The position numbers were made by a program, and so were the translations under genes. The notes under the pieces were generated by a model. That model was not told the DNA's origin and made no database searches. It was given only the letters and a program-made list of their open reading frames with translations. From SZUA-521 sp041738285 (GTDB taxonomy: Bacteria; Pseudomonadota; Gammaproteobacteria; Pseudomonadales; Azotimanducaceae): a stretch of DNA of 37,378 nucleotides. Where the stretch lies: contig JBGSQB010000162.1 in assembly GCA_041738285.1 (NCBI GenBank), positions 1-37,378 of the forward strand, read 5' to 3'. This document shows, piece by piece, positions 22,317 through 30,830 of this stretch. Every line of letters starts with the position of its first letter. The stretch's first letter is position 1.

Positions 22317-24073
22317 ACGGTACCGCGGGGTGCGTCCCGCGGCACGCGAATGCGCTGCACCAGTTCCACTACGTGCGGCGGCGGCGGCGCGGTCAATCGC
22401 GACACCACGGTTGCAACCGCCAGATTGAGTAGCATGCCGAACGCGCCGATGCCTTCGGGTGATATTCCGAACCACCAGTTAGCCGCGACGTTCTCCGCCA
22501 TCGGGGCCACGAATACCCCCTTGAAGTAGATGATGTAGCCGAGCGTGAAGACGAGTCCCGTGATCATCCCGGCGATTGCGCCTTCGCGGTTGAGCCGTGT
22601 GCTGAAGATGCCGAGCAGGATTACCGGGAACAGCGACGCCGCGGCAAGGCCGAAGGCGAAGGCAACGACCTGGGCGACGAACCCCGGCGGGTCGTAGCCA
22701 AGGTATCCGGCGAGCAGAATTGCAGCCGCCGCGCTGACACGACCGGCACGCAGCTCGGCGCGCTCCGATATGTTCGGCATCAGCACACCCTTGAGCACAT
22801 CGTGGGACACTGCCGCGGATATCACCAGCAAGAGGCCTGCGGCCGTGGACAGTGCCGCGGCGACCGCGCCGGCGGCAACCAGTGCGATGACCCAGTCGGG
22901 CAGACCTGCGATCTCGGGATTGGCGAGTACCATGATGTCCTGGTCGACCGTGAGTTCGTTGCCGCGCCAGCCAAAACTCTCTGCGCGCACGGCGAACTCG
23001 GTGTTGCGATCGTTGTAGTACTGGATACGGCCATCGCCGTTCTTGTCGTCGAACACCAGCAGGCCCGTACCTTCCCATGTCTTGAACCAGTCCGGGCGCT
23101 GCGCGTACTCGAGGTTCGCCGACACTTCACCGACCACGCCATGCTGAATGGTCTCGGTCAGGTTGTAACGCGCAAGCGCCGCAACCGCGGGCGCCGTGGT
23201 GTACAGAATCGCGATGAAGAGCAGCGCCCAGCCCGCCGAAGCACGCGCATCACGCACTCGCGGCACAGTGAAGAAACGCACCAGCACATGGGGAAGTCCG
23301 GCCGTACCGACCATCAGTGCGGCAGTGATGAAGAACACATCTATCGTGCTCTTGGAGCCATCGGTGTACGCCGTGAATCCGAGTTCCGTGACCACGGCGT
23401 CGAGCTTCTGCAGCAGGGACAGACCGTCAGTCACGGTGCCGCCGAAGGCGAGCTGCGGCAGCGCAACGCCCGTCACCTGCAGCGAAATGAACACGGCCGG
23501 CACGGTGTAAGCGAAAATGAGTACGCAGTACTGCGCGACCTGTGTGTAGGTGATCCCCTTCATCCCACCAAGCACGGCGTAGAAGAACACCACCGCCATC
23601 CCTACGATGAGTCCCGTTTCAATATCGACCGACAGAAAGCGCGAGAATACGATGCCGACGCCGCGCATCTGTCCCGCAACGTAGGTGAAGGAGATGAAGA
23701 TCAGACAGATCACGGCTACGACCCGCGCGGTCTGTGAGTAGTAGCGCTCGCCGATGAACTCGGGCACCGTGAACTTGCCGAATTTGCGCAGATACGGCGC
23801 GAGCAGCAAAGCCAGCAGCACGTAGCCGCCGGTCCAACCCATCAGATACACCGACCCGTCATAGCCGAGAAAGGCAATCAGGCCCGCCATGCTGATGAAG
23901 GAGGCGGCCGACATCCAGTCCGCCGCGGTCGCCATGCCGTTGGCGATCGGACCGACGCCCTTGCCTGCTATGTAGAAGTCACCGGTCGATCGCGCGCGTG
24001 ACCACAGCGCAATTCCGATGTACAGGGCGAAGCTCGCACCCACGACGAGGTAACTCATGGTCGTGAGCGACAC
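22304..24073 (-). CDS. Sodium:solute symporter, large subunit (two-subunit acetate-permease-like type)
   Basis: The 589-residue inner-membrane protein has about 13 helices of the sodium:solute symporter family (ActP-like). Typical segments include GKGVGPIANGMATAADWMSA, GYVLLALLLAPYLRKFGKFT followed by VPEFIGERY, and LGGMKGITYTQVAQY. The partner small subunit is encoded immediately upstream with a 2-base gap, the arrangement of the VC_2705-like symporter pairs. Substrates of the class include acetate and other short carboxylates; the substrate here is unknown. A large hydrophilic loop (about 302-390) contains DDKNGDGRI (342-350), an EF-hand-like acidic loop. It converges on aroG with a 13-base overlap of coding ends. 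Confidence 0.9.
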   Translation of the reverse strand: MSLTTMSYLVVGASFALYIGIALWSRARSTGDFYIAGKGVGPIANGMATAADWMSAASFISMAGLIAFLGYDGSVYLMGWTGGYVLLALLLAPYLRKFGKFTVPEFIGERYYSQTARVVAVICLIFISFTYVAGQMRGVGIVFSRFLSVDIETGLIVGMAVVFFYAVLGGMKGITYTQVAQYCVLIFAYTVPAVFISLQVTGVALPQLAFGGTVTDGLSLLQKLDAVVTELGFTAYTDGSKSTIDVFFITAALMVGTAGLPHVLVRFFTVPRVRDARASAGWALLFIAILYTTAPAVAALARYNLTETIQHGVVGEVSANLEYAQRPDWFKTWEGTGLLVFDDKNGDGRIQYYNDRNTEFAVRAESFGWRGNELTVDQDIMVLANPEIAGLPDWVIALVAAGAVAAALSTAAGLLLVISAAVSHDVLKGVLMPNISERAELRAGRVSAAAAILLAGYLGYDPPGFVAQVVAFAFGLAAASLFPVILLGIFSTRLNREGAIAGMITGLVFTLGYIIYFKGVFVAPMAENVAANWWFGISPEGIGAFGMLLNLAVATVVSRLTAPPPPHVVELVQRIRVPRDAPRGTVQST

Positions 24074-24075
24074 GA

Positions 24076-24324
24076 TCAGTCCTCGTCCACGCCGTGTTCA
24101 CGGTCCATCGCGTTCATACGTACGACGTAATACACGATGAGTCCAAGGAAGACGTAGATGCTACCCTGCTGAGCGAACCAGAACCCGAGCTTCACACCCC
24201 GAATCTCGATGGTGTTGAGCCAGTCGACCCAGAGCACACCGCAGCCGAACGAAACCACGAACCAGATGGTCAGGCAGACAGCGACGACGCGCAGGTTTGC
24301 GCGCCAGTAATTCGAACGATCCAT
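24076..24324 (-). CDS. DUF4212 sodium/solute symporter small subunit
   Basis: The 82-residue protein has two membrane helices. The DUF4212 pattern is clear: YWRANLRVVAVCLTIWFVVS, a central G-VLWVDWLNTIEI segment, then LGFWFAQQGSIYVFLGLIVY and YVVRMN. It pairs with the large symporter subunit encoded 2 bases downstream. The ATG at 24322-24324 is chosen because GGGGAG lies 5 bases upstream; an in-frame ATG at 24339 would add five residues. The gene is first in a two-gene unit. Confidence 0.92.
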   Translation of the reverse strand: MDRSNYWRANLRVVAVCLTIWFVVSFGCGVLWVDWLNTIEIRGVKLGFWFAQQGSIYVFLGLIVYYVVRMNAMDREHGVDED

Positions 24325-24349
24325 GAAGACTCCCCGCAATCGGACCCGA

Positions 24350-24937
24350 TTATACGCGCCTCGATCGCCCGCTCGCCCAGGCGCGTTCCGCCATCAGTCC
24401 CGCATACCACGCGCCGTACAACATGGCGTCGAGGTAGCTCGCCTTGGCAAGCCACGCGATGTGCACGATGGCCAGTGCGCCAGCAACGTAGACGAGTCGG
24501 TGCAGGCGCTTCCAGCGCGGACCGAGCCGTTGCTGCCACCGACGTGTCGACGTGATGGCAAGCGGGGTCAGGATCAACAGCGCGGAAGCGCCAACGAAGA
24601 TGTACGGGCGCTCGCTCAGGTCCCCAACGAGCGAGCCAAGCGTGCCACCGCTCAGATACGCGAAGTACGCGCACAGGTGCAGCACGCCATACCCGAACGC
24701 CGCGAGCCCGATGGTGCGACGGTGACGAATCAGTCGAGGCCTTCGCAAGACCCTCGCGAGCGAGGAGATACTCAGCGCCGCCAGCAGAAATCGAATGGTC
24801 CACTCACCGAGGAAGTGGACAACCGCCTCGCCGGGATCGGCGCCGAGTCGACTACCCGGCGCCATGACTTCCAGTGCCACGTCATAGCCGAGCAGCGCGA
24901 GCGGCGAAAGGCACAGCAGCGTGACGACTATGCCCAC
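24350..24937 (-). CDS. msrQ: MsrQ heme-binding membrane subunit of methionine sulfoxide reductase
   Basis: The 195-residue protein has about six membrane helices of the ferric-reductase-like YedZ fold. It passes electrons from the quinone pool or flavin to periplasmic MsrP. Readable parts are GEWTIRFLLAALSISSLARV, GYGVLHLCAYF with a heme-ligand-type histidine, and WKRLHRLVYVAGALAIVHI with two more. It follows msrP by 9 bases. The pair repairs oxidised methionines in envelope proteins, for instance after hypochlorite stress. The start at 24937 begins directly with the first helix. Confidence 0.93.
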   Translation of the reverse strand: MGIVVTLLCLSPLALLGYDVALEVMAPGSRLGADPGEAVVHFLGEWTIRFLLAALSISSLARVLRRPRLIRHRRTIGLAAFGYGVLHLCAYFAYLSGGTLGSLVGDLSERPYIFVGASALLILTPLAITSTRRWQQRLGPRWKRLHRLVYVAGALAIVHIAWLAKASYLDAMLYGAWYAGLMAERAWASGRSRRV

Positions 24938-24946
24938 GAGGCGTGG

Positions 24947-25894
24947 CTAATAGTTCTTGCGAAGATTCATGTCGGCATAGAGCGAAGCGACCTCTTCGCC
25001 GTAGCCATTGAACGGCAGCGTGTCCATTCGATTGGGGCGCAGCAGCGAACTCGGCAGCCGGCGCTCCGTCTTCTGGCTCCATCGTGGATGATCGACCGCA
25101 GGATTGACGTTGGCATAGAAGCCATATTCCTGCGGTGCCGACAGATTCCAGGTGGTGCGCGGTTGGCGCGCGGTCAGTCGGATCTTGACGATCGACTTGA
25201 TGCTCTTAAAGCCATACTTCCACGGCACCACGAGGCGCAGCGGCGCGCCATTCTGTTTCGGCAACCGATCGCCATACATGCCGACCGCGAGAATCGCGAG
25301 CGGATGGTATGCCTCATCCAGTCGCAGCCCCTCGACATACGGGAAACGAATGCCGCTGAATATCGAACGCGCCCCCGGCATCTCCTCTGGCCGGTAGAGC
25401 GTCGTGAACTCGACGTACTTGGCGTCGCCGGTAGGCTCGAAGCGCTTGATCAGGTCGCCGAGGGGAAACCCGATCCACGGCACCACCATGGACCAGGCCT
25501 CGACACAGCGCAGTCGGTAGATCCGCTCTTCGAGGGCGTGTGGTTTCAGTATGTCTTCGAGTGCGTACAGCCCGGGCTTGGCCACCTCGCCCGCAACCTC
25601 GACAGACCACGGGTCGATCGTCAGGCGCTGCGCATTCGCGGCCGGATCATCCTTGGCGGTGCCGAACTCGTAAAAGTTGTTGTACGCCATGGCAATGGCC
25701 TGCGGCGTGACCGCGTCAGCCGGTGGATTCGAGTCGGGCCGAAAGTTCAGTTGCGCCAGCGGATTGGCATGCCCAATCGCCGGCAACAGCGCGCCTGCAG
25801 CCACAGTGGCAGCGCTGGCCATCAACCGACGGCGATTGAGGAAAACGTGTTCAGGCGTGATTTCGGACGGTCGCGGATTCGACAAAGTAATCAC
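24947..25894 (-). CDS. msrP: MsrP periplasmic molybdoenzyme, protein-methionine-sulfoxide reductase
   Basis: The 315-residue chain has a twin-arginine signal (NRRRLMASAATVAAG, about residues 20-43, likely cut after GHA) and the sulfite-oxidase-type molybdopterin fold. The molybdenum-ligand cysteine is C130 in YRLRCVEAWSM. The IRPSEITPEHVFLN-like N-terminus and the C-terminal RWSQKTERRLPS and NGYGEEVASLYADM segments are typical YedY/MsrP. The start is GTG. The cofactor needs the Mo pathway, to which moaB in this window contributes. The gene order msrP-msrQ beside pssA-ilvC matches my recollection of Pseudomonas. Confidence 0.96.
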   Translation of the reverse strand: MITLSNPRPSEITPEHVFLNRRRLMASAATVAAGALLPAIGHANPLAQLNFRPDSNPPADAVTPQAIAMAYNNFYEFGTAKDDPAANAQRLTIDPWSVEVAGEVAKPGLYALEDILKPHALEERIYRLRCVEAWSMVVPWIGFPLGDLIKRFEPTGDAKYVEFTTLYRPEEMPGARSIFSGIRFPYVEGLRLDEAYHPLAILAVGMYGDRLPKQNGAPLRLVVPWKYGFKSIKSIVKIRLTARQPRTTWNLSAPQEYGFYANVNPAVDHPRWSQKTERRLPSSLLRPNRMDTLPFNGYGEEVASLYADMNLRKNY

Positions 25895-25939
25895 CGACTG
25901 ATGTTAACGCGGAATTAGAGCGGCGGCGCCCGCGATCGT

Positions 25940-26764
25940 TCACTCACCCCGGGTCGAGTTACCTTCGTCACCGCGGTGCCGCACGGCATTCCAGGCCCAC
26001 TGCGCCGGTCCAGACAGCGCGTATATCAGTGACAGAACGAGCAACACGCGCGGCGGATCCGAGGCAATGAGGGCGAACACGAACACCACGCCGACGAGCA
26101 TGACGAATGGCACGCGACCGCGGAACGTCAGTACCTTGGGTGAGAAGTAGACGAAGTTGCTGACCATCAACAGCGCGATACCGCACGTGAGGAGCGCGAG
26201 TGTCACGAGCAACGCTGTCGGTAGGGTTCCGCTCAGGCCCCAGACCTCGGCCGCCCAGATGAAGCTCACCACGGTACCCGCCGCTGCCGGGCTAGCAAGG
26301 CCGGTGAAGGATTCGAGCGTGCCCTTGGTGTTGTAGCGCGCCAGCCGCAATGCAGTGCACGCAACGTACATGAACGTCGCCATCCAGCCGAACTGACCCA
26401 GCTCGGCGAGTCCAAAGTTGAAGGCGATGATTGCAGGCGCCACACCGAATGCGACCATGTCGGACAGGCTGTCGTACTCCGCGCCAAACGCGCTCTGGGT
26501 GCGCGTGAGTCTTGCCACGCGACCATCGGCAGCGTCGAGTATTCCAGCCGCGTAAGTTGCAAGCACGGCGGCAACGAAATTTCCGTTCATGGCCGCGACC
26601 GTCGCATAGAAGCCAGCGAACAGCGCGCCAGTGGTGATCAGGTTGGGCAGCAGGAAAATGCCGCGCCGCAACGACGGCTGGCCGCGCTCGCGGTCGCTTT
26701 CCGCCCGTGCCACCACGGCACGCAGCAGCGCTCGCGTTCGGCCACCGTCCTCCGGTCCGCTCAC
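25940..26764 (-). CDS. pssA: CDP-diacylglycerol--serine O-phosphatidyltransferase
   Basis: The 274-residue integral membrane enzyme makes phosphatidylserine, the precursor of phosphatidylethanolamine. The CDP-alcohol phosphotransferase motif (DG-x2-AR-x8-G-x3-D-x3-D) is complete in DAADGRVARL through EYDSLSD (about residues 82-107). Around 6-8 helices follow. The hydrophilic N-terminus (about 35 residues, with RRGIFLLPNLITTGALFAGF) matches the PssA II type rather than the E. coli soluble enzyme. It starts 22 bases after ilvC on the same strand and may be read from the ilv promoter. Confidence 0.94.
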   Translation of the reverse strand: MSGPEDGGRTRALLRAVVARAESDRERGQPSLRRGIFLLPNLITTGALFAGFYATVAAMNGNFVAAVLATYAAGILDAADGRVARLTRTQSAFGAEYDSLSDMVAFGVAPAIIAFNFGLAELGQFGWMATFMYVACTALRLARYNTKGTLESFTGLASPAAAGTVVSFIWAAEVWGLSGTLPTALLVTLALLTCGIALLMVSNFVYFSPKVLTFRGRVPFVMLVGVVFVFALIASDPPRVLLVLSLIYALSGPAQWAWNAVRHRGDEGNSTRGE

Positions 26765-26786
26765 CCTGTTCTCCCCTGCGGTCGGA

Positions 26787-27806
26787 TCAGTTCTTGTCCC
26801 GATCCACCAGCCGCTTCGATTGGATCCACGGCATCATACCGCGCAGGCGCTCACCGACCTGTTCGATCTCATGGGCCTGAGACAGCCGACGACGTGCCTT
26901 GATCGACGGTGCACCCGCCTGATTTTCGGCCACGAACTCGCGCGCAAACTCGCCCGTTTGAATCTCCTTGAGAATGCGCTTCATCTCGACCTTCGTCGCT
27001 TCGTTGATGATGCGCGGCCCACGCGTCAGACCACCGTACTCGGCCGTGTTCGAAACCGTGTACCACATATTGGTGATACCGCCTTCGTAGAAGAAGTCGA
27101 CGATCAGCTTGAGTTCGTGCAGACACTCGAAGTAGGCCATCTCGGGCGCGTAGCCCGCTTCGACGAGCGTCTCGAAGCCCGCCTGCACCAACGCCGCGGC
27201 GCCGCCGCACAACACGGCCTGTTCACCGAACAGATCCGTCTCCGTTTCCTCGCGAAACGAGGTCTCGATCACGCCCGCCCGACCACCACCGTTGGCACTC
27301 GCGTACGACAGCGCGATCTCCTTCGCTTCACCCGATGCGTTCTGGGCAATTGCGATCAGGCTTGGCACGCCACCACCTTCGACATAGGTCGAGCGAACGG
27401 TATGCCCAGGACCCTTGGGCGCGATCATGATTACATCGAGATCGGCTCGTGGTTCGATCAACTGAAAATGGATGTTGAAGCCATGGCCAAACGCAATCGC
27501 CGCACCATTTTTCAGATTGGGCTCGATCTGATCGCGGTACAGCGCGGGCTGCAACTCATCCGGCGTGAGTATCATGATCACGTCGGCGCCCTTCACGGCC
27601 GCGGGCACCTCGGAGACCTTGAACCCGGCCTTCTCGGCTTTACGCCAGGACGGGCCACCTTTACGAAGCGCGACCGTGATGTCCTTGACGCCCGAGTCCT
27701 TCAGGTTGTTCGCGTGGGCATGACCTTGAGACCCGTAGCCAACGATCACGACCTTCTTGCCTTGAATCAGTGACAGGTCTGCGTCCTTGTCGTAGTAGAC
27801 GTGCAT
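26787..27806 (-). CDS. ilvC: Ketol-acid reductoisomerase
   Basis: The 339-residue NADPH-dependent class I enzyme converts acetolactate to dihydroxyisovalerate in valine, leucine and isoleucine synthesis. The Rossmann loop is GYGSQGHAHANNL; catalytic-domain motifs FGHGFNIHF, MIAPKGPGHTVRS and ETDLFGEQAVLCGG (metal-binding acid cluster) are present. The ATG at 27804-27806 has AAGGGG 9 bases upstream and gives the standard MHVYYDKDADLSLIQGKKV start; a start at 27827 adds seven residues. It is the third gene of ilvB-ilvN-ilvC, 25 bases after ilvN. Confidence 0.97.
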   Translation of the reverse strand: MHVYYDKDADLSLIQGKKVVIVGYGSQGHAHANNLKDSGVKDITVALRKGGPSWRKAEKAGFKVSEVPAAVKGADVIMILTPDELQPALYRDQIEPNLKNGAAIAFGHGFNIHFQLIEPRADLDVIMIAPKGPGHTVRSTYVEGGGVPSLIAIAQNASGEAKEIALSYASANGGGRAGVIETSFREETETDLFGEQAVLCGGAAALVQAGFETLVEAGYAPEMAYFECLHELKLIVDFFYEGGITNMWYTVSNTAEYGGLTRGPRIINEATKVEMKRILKEIQTGEFAREFVAENQAGAPSIKARRRLSQAHEIEQVGERLRGMMPWIQSKRLVDRDKN

Positions 27807-27831
27807 CGAAATATGCCCCTTGAGCAATGAG

Positions 27832-28323
27832 TTAGAGACTGAGGATTTTGTCGCCGCGACCCATGCCGGAGACTCCGGTGCGTGCGACCTCGAGCACGAT
27901 CGTCCTGCCGATCGCCCTGATGAACGCGTCCAGCTTGTCGCTCGGGCCGGTCAGCTGAATCGTGTATGTATTGTTGGTGACGTCGACGATTTGCCCACGG
28001 AAGATGTCGGTCGTCCGTTTGACTTCATCCCGTGCCGCGCCTTCGGCTCGCACCTTGACGAGCATCAACTCGCGTTCGATGTGGTCACCATCGGTCAGGT
28101 CGACGAGCTTCACCACTTCGATCAGTTTGTGCAGCTGCTTGGTGACCTGCTCGATCTTTGAGTCATCGCCGCTGGTGGTGAGGGTCAAGCGCGACAGCGT
28201 CTCGTCTTCGGTCGGCGCGACGGTGAGCGACTCGATGTTGTAATTGCGCTGTGCAAACAGACCGACGACTCGGGACAGCGCCCCCGCCTCGTTTTCGATG
28301 AGGATCGCGATGATGCGGCGCAT
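27832..28323 (-). CDS. ilvN: Acetolactate synthase small (regulatory) subunit
   Basis: The 163-residue protein has an N-terminal ACT domain (RRIIAILIENEAGALSRVVG, then LFAQRNYNIESLTVAPTED) and a C-terminal ACT-like domain. It binds the catalytic subunit and confers feedback inhibition, usually by valine. Its ATG overlaps the last base of the ilvB stop codon (TGATG), implying coupled, equimolar translation. The symbol ilvH is equally valid; isozyme class cannot be decided. Confidence 0.96.
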   Translation of the reverse strand: MRRIIAILIENEAGALSRVVGLFAQRNYNIESLTVAPTEDETLSRLTLTTSGDDSKIEQVTKQLHKLIEVVKLVDLTDGDHIERELMLVKVRAEGAARDEVKRTTDIFRGQIVDVTNNTYTIQLTGPSDKLDAFIRAIGRTIVLEVARTGVSGMGRGDKILSL

Positions 28324-30104
28324 CAGGTGGTCTCTCCCTTCGACAGGATCATGTCGCGCATCGAGCCGCCCTTGATGGCCATCGGATAGACATGCTCGTC
28401 CGGGTCGATTTGCACGTCGAGGAACACACAGCGACGCTTGTTCTTCGGGCCAAACGTCTCCTTCATCGCCCCTGCGAGATCACCGACCCGGTCGATCTTG
28501 ATGCCGACGTGGCCGAAGGATTCGACCAGTTTGACGAAATTCGGCAATGCATCTCGATACGTGCTGTGCGAATGGCGGCCGCCATACTGCATGTCCTGCC
28601 ACTGCTTGACCATGCCGAGCGCTGCATTGTTCAGGTTGATGATCTTGATCGGCAACCCGTACTGCATGCAGGTAGAAAGCTCCTGCATGTTCATCATGAA
28701 ACTGCCCTCGCCCGTGACGCAGGCGACGACCGCTTCAGGGAACGCGAACTGTACGCCCATCGCGGCGGGAAGGCCGAAGCCCATGGTGCCGAGGCCGCCC
28801 GAGTTGATCCAACGCCTGGGTGCATCGAAGTGATAGTACTGAGCGGCGAACATCTGATGCTGGCCGACGTCGCTGGTGACGTAGGCATCGCCCTTGGTCG
28901 CGGCGAACAGCGCCTGCACCGCCTGCTGGGGCAGAATCACGTCCGTTGGCGCCGCCTTCGCGATCATATCGTGATCGAGTCCGTGGGCCGCGCGCCACTC
29001 ATCGATCTGCTCCCACCACTTGGCAAGCGCAGGCCGATCCGGGAATGTATCGTCCTTGCCGAGGACGGAAGCGATCTGCGTTTCCATCTCCTCGAGCACC
29101 GGGCCGACGGGGCCGACGATCGGAATGTGCGCGGGGATGATTTTCGAGATCGACGCGGGGTCCACGTCGATGTGCACGATCGTTGCCTGCGGGCAGAACT
29201 TCTTCGGACTGTTCGTCACGCGATCGTCGAACCGGGCGCCGATGGCGAGAATCAGATCTGCCGCATGCATGGCATTGTTGGCTTCGAACGTGCCGTGCAT
29301 GCCGAGCATGCCGAGAAACTGGGCATCGGATGCCGGGAATCCGCCGAGACCCATCAACGTGCTCGTGACTGGATAGCCGAGCCGCTTCGCGATGCGGGTC
29401 AGTCGATCAGCAGCGTTGCCCTGGATGAGTCCACCGCCGGTGTAGATCACCGGGCGTTTGGCCCGGATGATCGCATCGACCGCGCGTCGGATCTGGCCGG
29501 CATGGCCGCGTGTTGCCGGATTGTAGGAACGCAGACTCACGGACGCTGGATACTCATAAGGCAACGTGACGGCCGGGTCGGTCACGTCCTTCGGAACATC
29601 GATCACCACCGGACCCGGCCGCCCCGTGGTCGCAATGTAGAACGCCTTCTTCACCACCGTGGGGATGTCGGCGGCGCTCCTCACGAGGAAGCTGTGTTTC
29701 ACCACCGGCCGGGAGATGCCGACCATGTCCGTTTCCTGAAACGCATCCGTGCCGATCAGATCGCTCGCCACCTGGCCGGAGATCACGACCATCGGAATCG
29801 AATCCATATAGGCGGTCGCGATCCCGGTCACCGCGTTGGTGGCGCCGGGTCCGGACGTGACCAACACCACCCCGGGTCGGCCCGTTGCCCGCGCGTAACC
29901 GTCGGCCATGTGGGTGGCGGCCTGTTCGTGACGCACTAAAATGTGCTCTACGCGCTGCTGCCGGAAAATCGCGTCGTAGATGTGGAGCGCCGCGCCGCCG
30001 GGATAGCCGAAGACATACTCCACGCCCTCGTCCTGCAGGGCGCGAATGAGCATGTCACCGCCGGACAGCATTTCGGTCGACTTTTCCATCTGTAACTTTT
30101 CCAT
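28323..30104 (-). CDS. ilvB: Acetolactate synthase large (catalytic) subunit
   Basis: The 593-residue thiamine-diphosphate and FAD enzyme condenses pyruvate with pyruvate or 2-ketobutyrate. The catalytic glutamate is E60 (LVRHEQAATHMADGYARATG). The TPP-Mg motif is seen as TGEGSFMMNMQEL through KIINLNN. The central FAD-binding domain includes GLGGFPASDAQFLGMLGMHG. First gene of the ilv operon; the symbol ilvI is an alternative. The ATG at 30104 has an AGG directly beside it; a second in-frame ATG five codons on (MEKSTEML) is an equally possible start. A strong hairpin sits just upstream in the leader. Confidence 0.96.
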   Translation of the reverse strand: MEKLQMEKSTEMLSGGDMLIRALQDEGVEYVFGYPGGAALHIYDAIFRQQRVEHILVRHEQAATHMADGYARATGRPGVVLVTSGPGATNAVTGIATAYMDSIPMVVISGQVASDLIGTDAFQETDMVGISRPVVKHSFLVRSAADIPTVVKKAFYIATTGRPGPVVIDVPKDVTDPAVTLPYEYPASVSLRSYNPATRGHAGQIRRAVDAIIRAKRPVIYTGGGLIQGNAADRLTRIAKRLGYPVTSTLMGLGGFPASDAQFLGMLGMHGTFEANNAMHAADLILAIGARFDDRVTNSPKKFCPQATIVHIDVDPASISKIIPAHIPIVGPVGPVLEEMETQIASVLGKDDTFPDRPALAKWWEQIDEWRAAHGLDHDMIAKAAPTDVILPQQAVQALFAATKGDAYVTSDVGQHQMFAAQYYHFDAPRRWINSGGLGTMGFGLPAAMGVQFAFPEAVVACVTGEGSFMMNMQELSTCMQYGLPIKIINLNNAALGMVKQWQDMQYGGRHSHSTYRDALPNFVKLVESFGHVGIKIDRVGDLAGAMKETFGPKNKRRCVFLDVQIDPDEHVYPMAIKGGSMRDMILSKGETT

Positions 30105-30116
30105 CCTGCATAACGG

Positions 30117-30156
30117 CGACAGCGCGCCACGCAGGTCCCGCGTGCGCGCGCTGTCG
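30117..30156 (-). promoter_or_regulatory. Very stable leader hairpin upstream of ilvB
   Basis: CGACAGCGCGC (30117-30127) plus CACGC (30128-30132) pair with GCGTG (30140-30144) and GCGCGCTGTCG (30146-30156). This gives 16 base pairs, a single bulged C at 30145 and a 7-base loop. In the ilv transcript it lies about 20-50 bases after the predicted start and ends 12 bases before the ilvB ATG. No U-run follows and I see no leader peptide rich in branched-chain codons, so classical attenuation is not supported. It may affect mRNA stability, translation initiation or protein binding. Confidence 0.6.
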
Positions 30157-30177
30157 GCGATTCAACTTGAGCCGCGT

Positions 30178-30206
30178 ATTTTTGTGCGTTGCACGATGCA
30201 TGTCAA
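30178..30206 (-). promoter_or_regulatory. Sigma-70 type promoter of the ilvBNC operon
   Basis: On the minus strand a perfect TTGACA (30201-30206) is followed, after 17 bases, by AAAAAT (30178-30183). Reading AAAATA with 18 bases is equally possible. It lies about 75-100 bases upstream of ilvB, with the hairpin between. Confidence 0.55.
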
Positions 30207-30267
30207 TTTGGCGACAGAACGGTCAAACGGGCCGCGAATCACGGCAAAGTGTGCACCGCGCCACGCT

Positions 30268-30299
30268 TTGACAACCCCGCCGCGCGGCGGCGCTATGCT
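30268..30299 (+). promoter_or_regulatory. Promoter candidate with palindromic 20-bp spacer for the DUF4124 gene
   Basis: A perfect TTGACA (30268-30273) and TATGCT (30294-30299) are separated by 20 bases. The spacer holds a perfect 14-bp palindrome, CCGCCGCGCGGCGG (30277-30290). Long spacers with dyad symmetry are known from MerR-type controlled promoters. The -10 lies about 35 bases before the ATG at 30333. Confidence 0.35.
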
Positions 30300-30332
30300 A
30301 TTCTCTGCACTCGCCCGACAGCCAGTATCGCC

Positions 30333-30827
30333 ATGCGTTACCGCTATCTGCCGCTTGTGATGCTCCTCCCGGCCCTGATGGGCGCCGATGTCTACCGCTA
30401 TGTCGACAAAGACGGGGTGGTGACCTACACCCAGCAGTTGCCTTATGGGGTGACGGGTGAGGTCGTGCGCACCGGGAGCGGGGGTACCGCGACCCAGACG
30501 GTCCGCGACCTCAACGCCCCGGCCCAGCCGGATGCGACCGCCGGCGACCCGTCTTCCGCCAACACCCCGATGAAACTGACCAAAGAACAGCAGGCCATGC
30601 TCGATGACCTGCAGAAGGCCGAGGCCGCACGCAGGGAAGAGCTCGCCAAAATCAAGGACGCCAACTGCACCAAATCCCGGGACGTCCTGCAGCGCCTCGA
30701 GACCCGGGGACGTCTGCGCGTGCGCGACGAAGCCGGCGAAGAACGCATGATGCCCGAGGACGAGCGCGAACGCCGGGTTCGAGAAGCCCAGGACGGGATC
30801 GTCGCCAACTGCGCACCGACGGGCTGA
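30333..30827 (+). CDS. DUF4124 exported protein
   Basis: The 164-residue protein starts with a short signal-like segment (MRYRYLPLVMLLPALMGA). A DUF4124 motif follows at once (DVYRYVDKDGVVTYTQQLPY), then a low-complexity linker and a highly charged, probably helical region (about 75-155) with two cysteines. DUF4124 proteins are common in Gammaproteobacteria and are presumed envelope-located; function is not established. The ATG at 30333 is chosen for the signal peptide; reading from 30189 would add 48 residues without one. It converges with pgeF with a 3-base gap. Confidence 0.8.
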   Translation: MRYRYLPLVMLLPALMGADVYRYVDKDGVVTYTQQLPYGVTGEVVRTGSGGTATQTVRDLNAPAQPDATAGDPSSANTPMKLTKEQQAMLDDLQKAEAARREELAKIKDANCTKSRDVLQRLETRGRLRVRDEAGEERMMPEDERERRVREAQDGIVANCAPTG

Positions 30828-30830
30828 GCC

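Noticed and set aside
28392..29939. A 515-codon plus-strand open frame antisense to ilvB
   Set aside because: Composition is a mirror of the ilvB codons, with no domain and no ribosome site; ilvB is certain.
30105..30170. Leader peptide attenuator for ilvB
   Set aside because: The only ATG between promoter and ilvB opens a frame overlapping ilvB with no run of leucine, valine or isoleucine codons.
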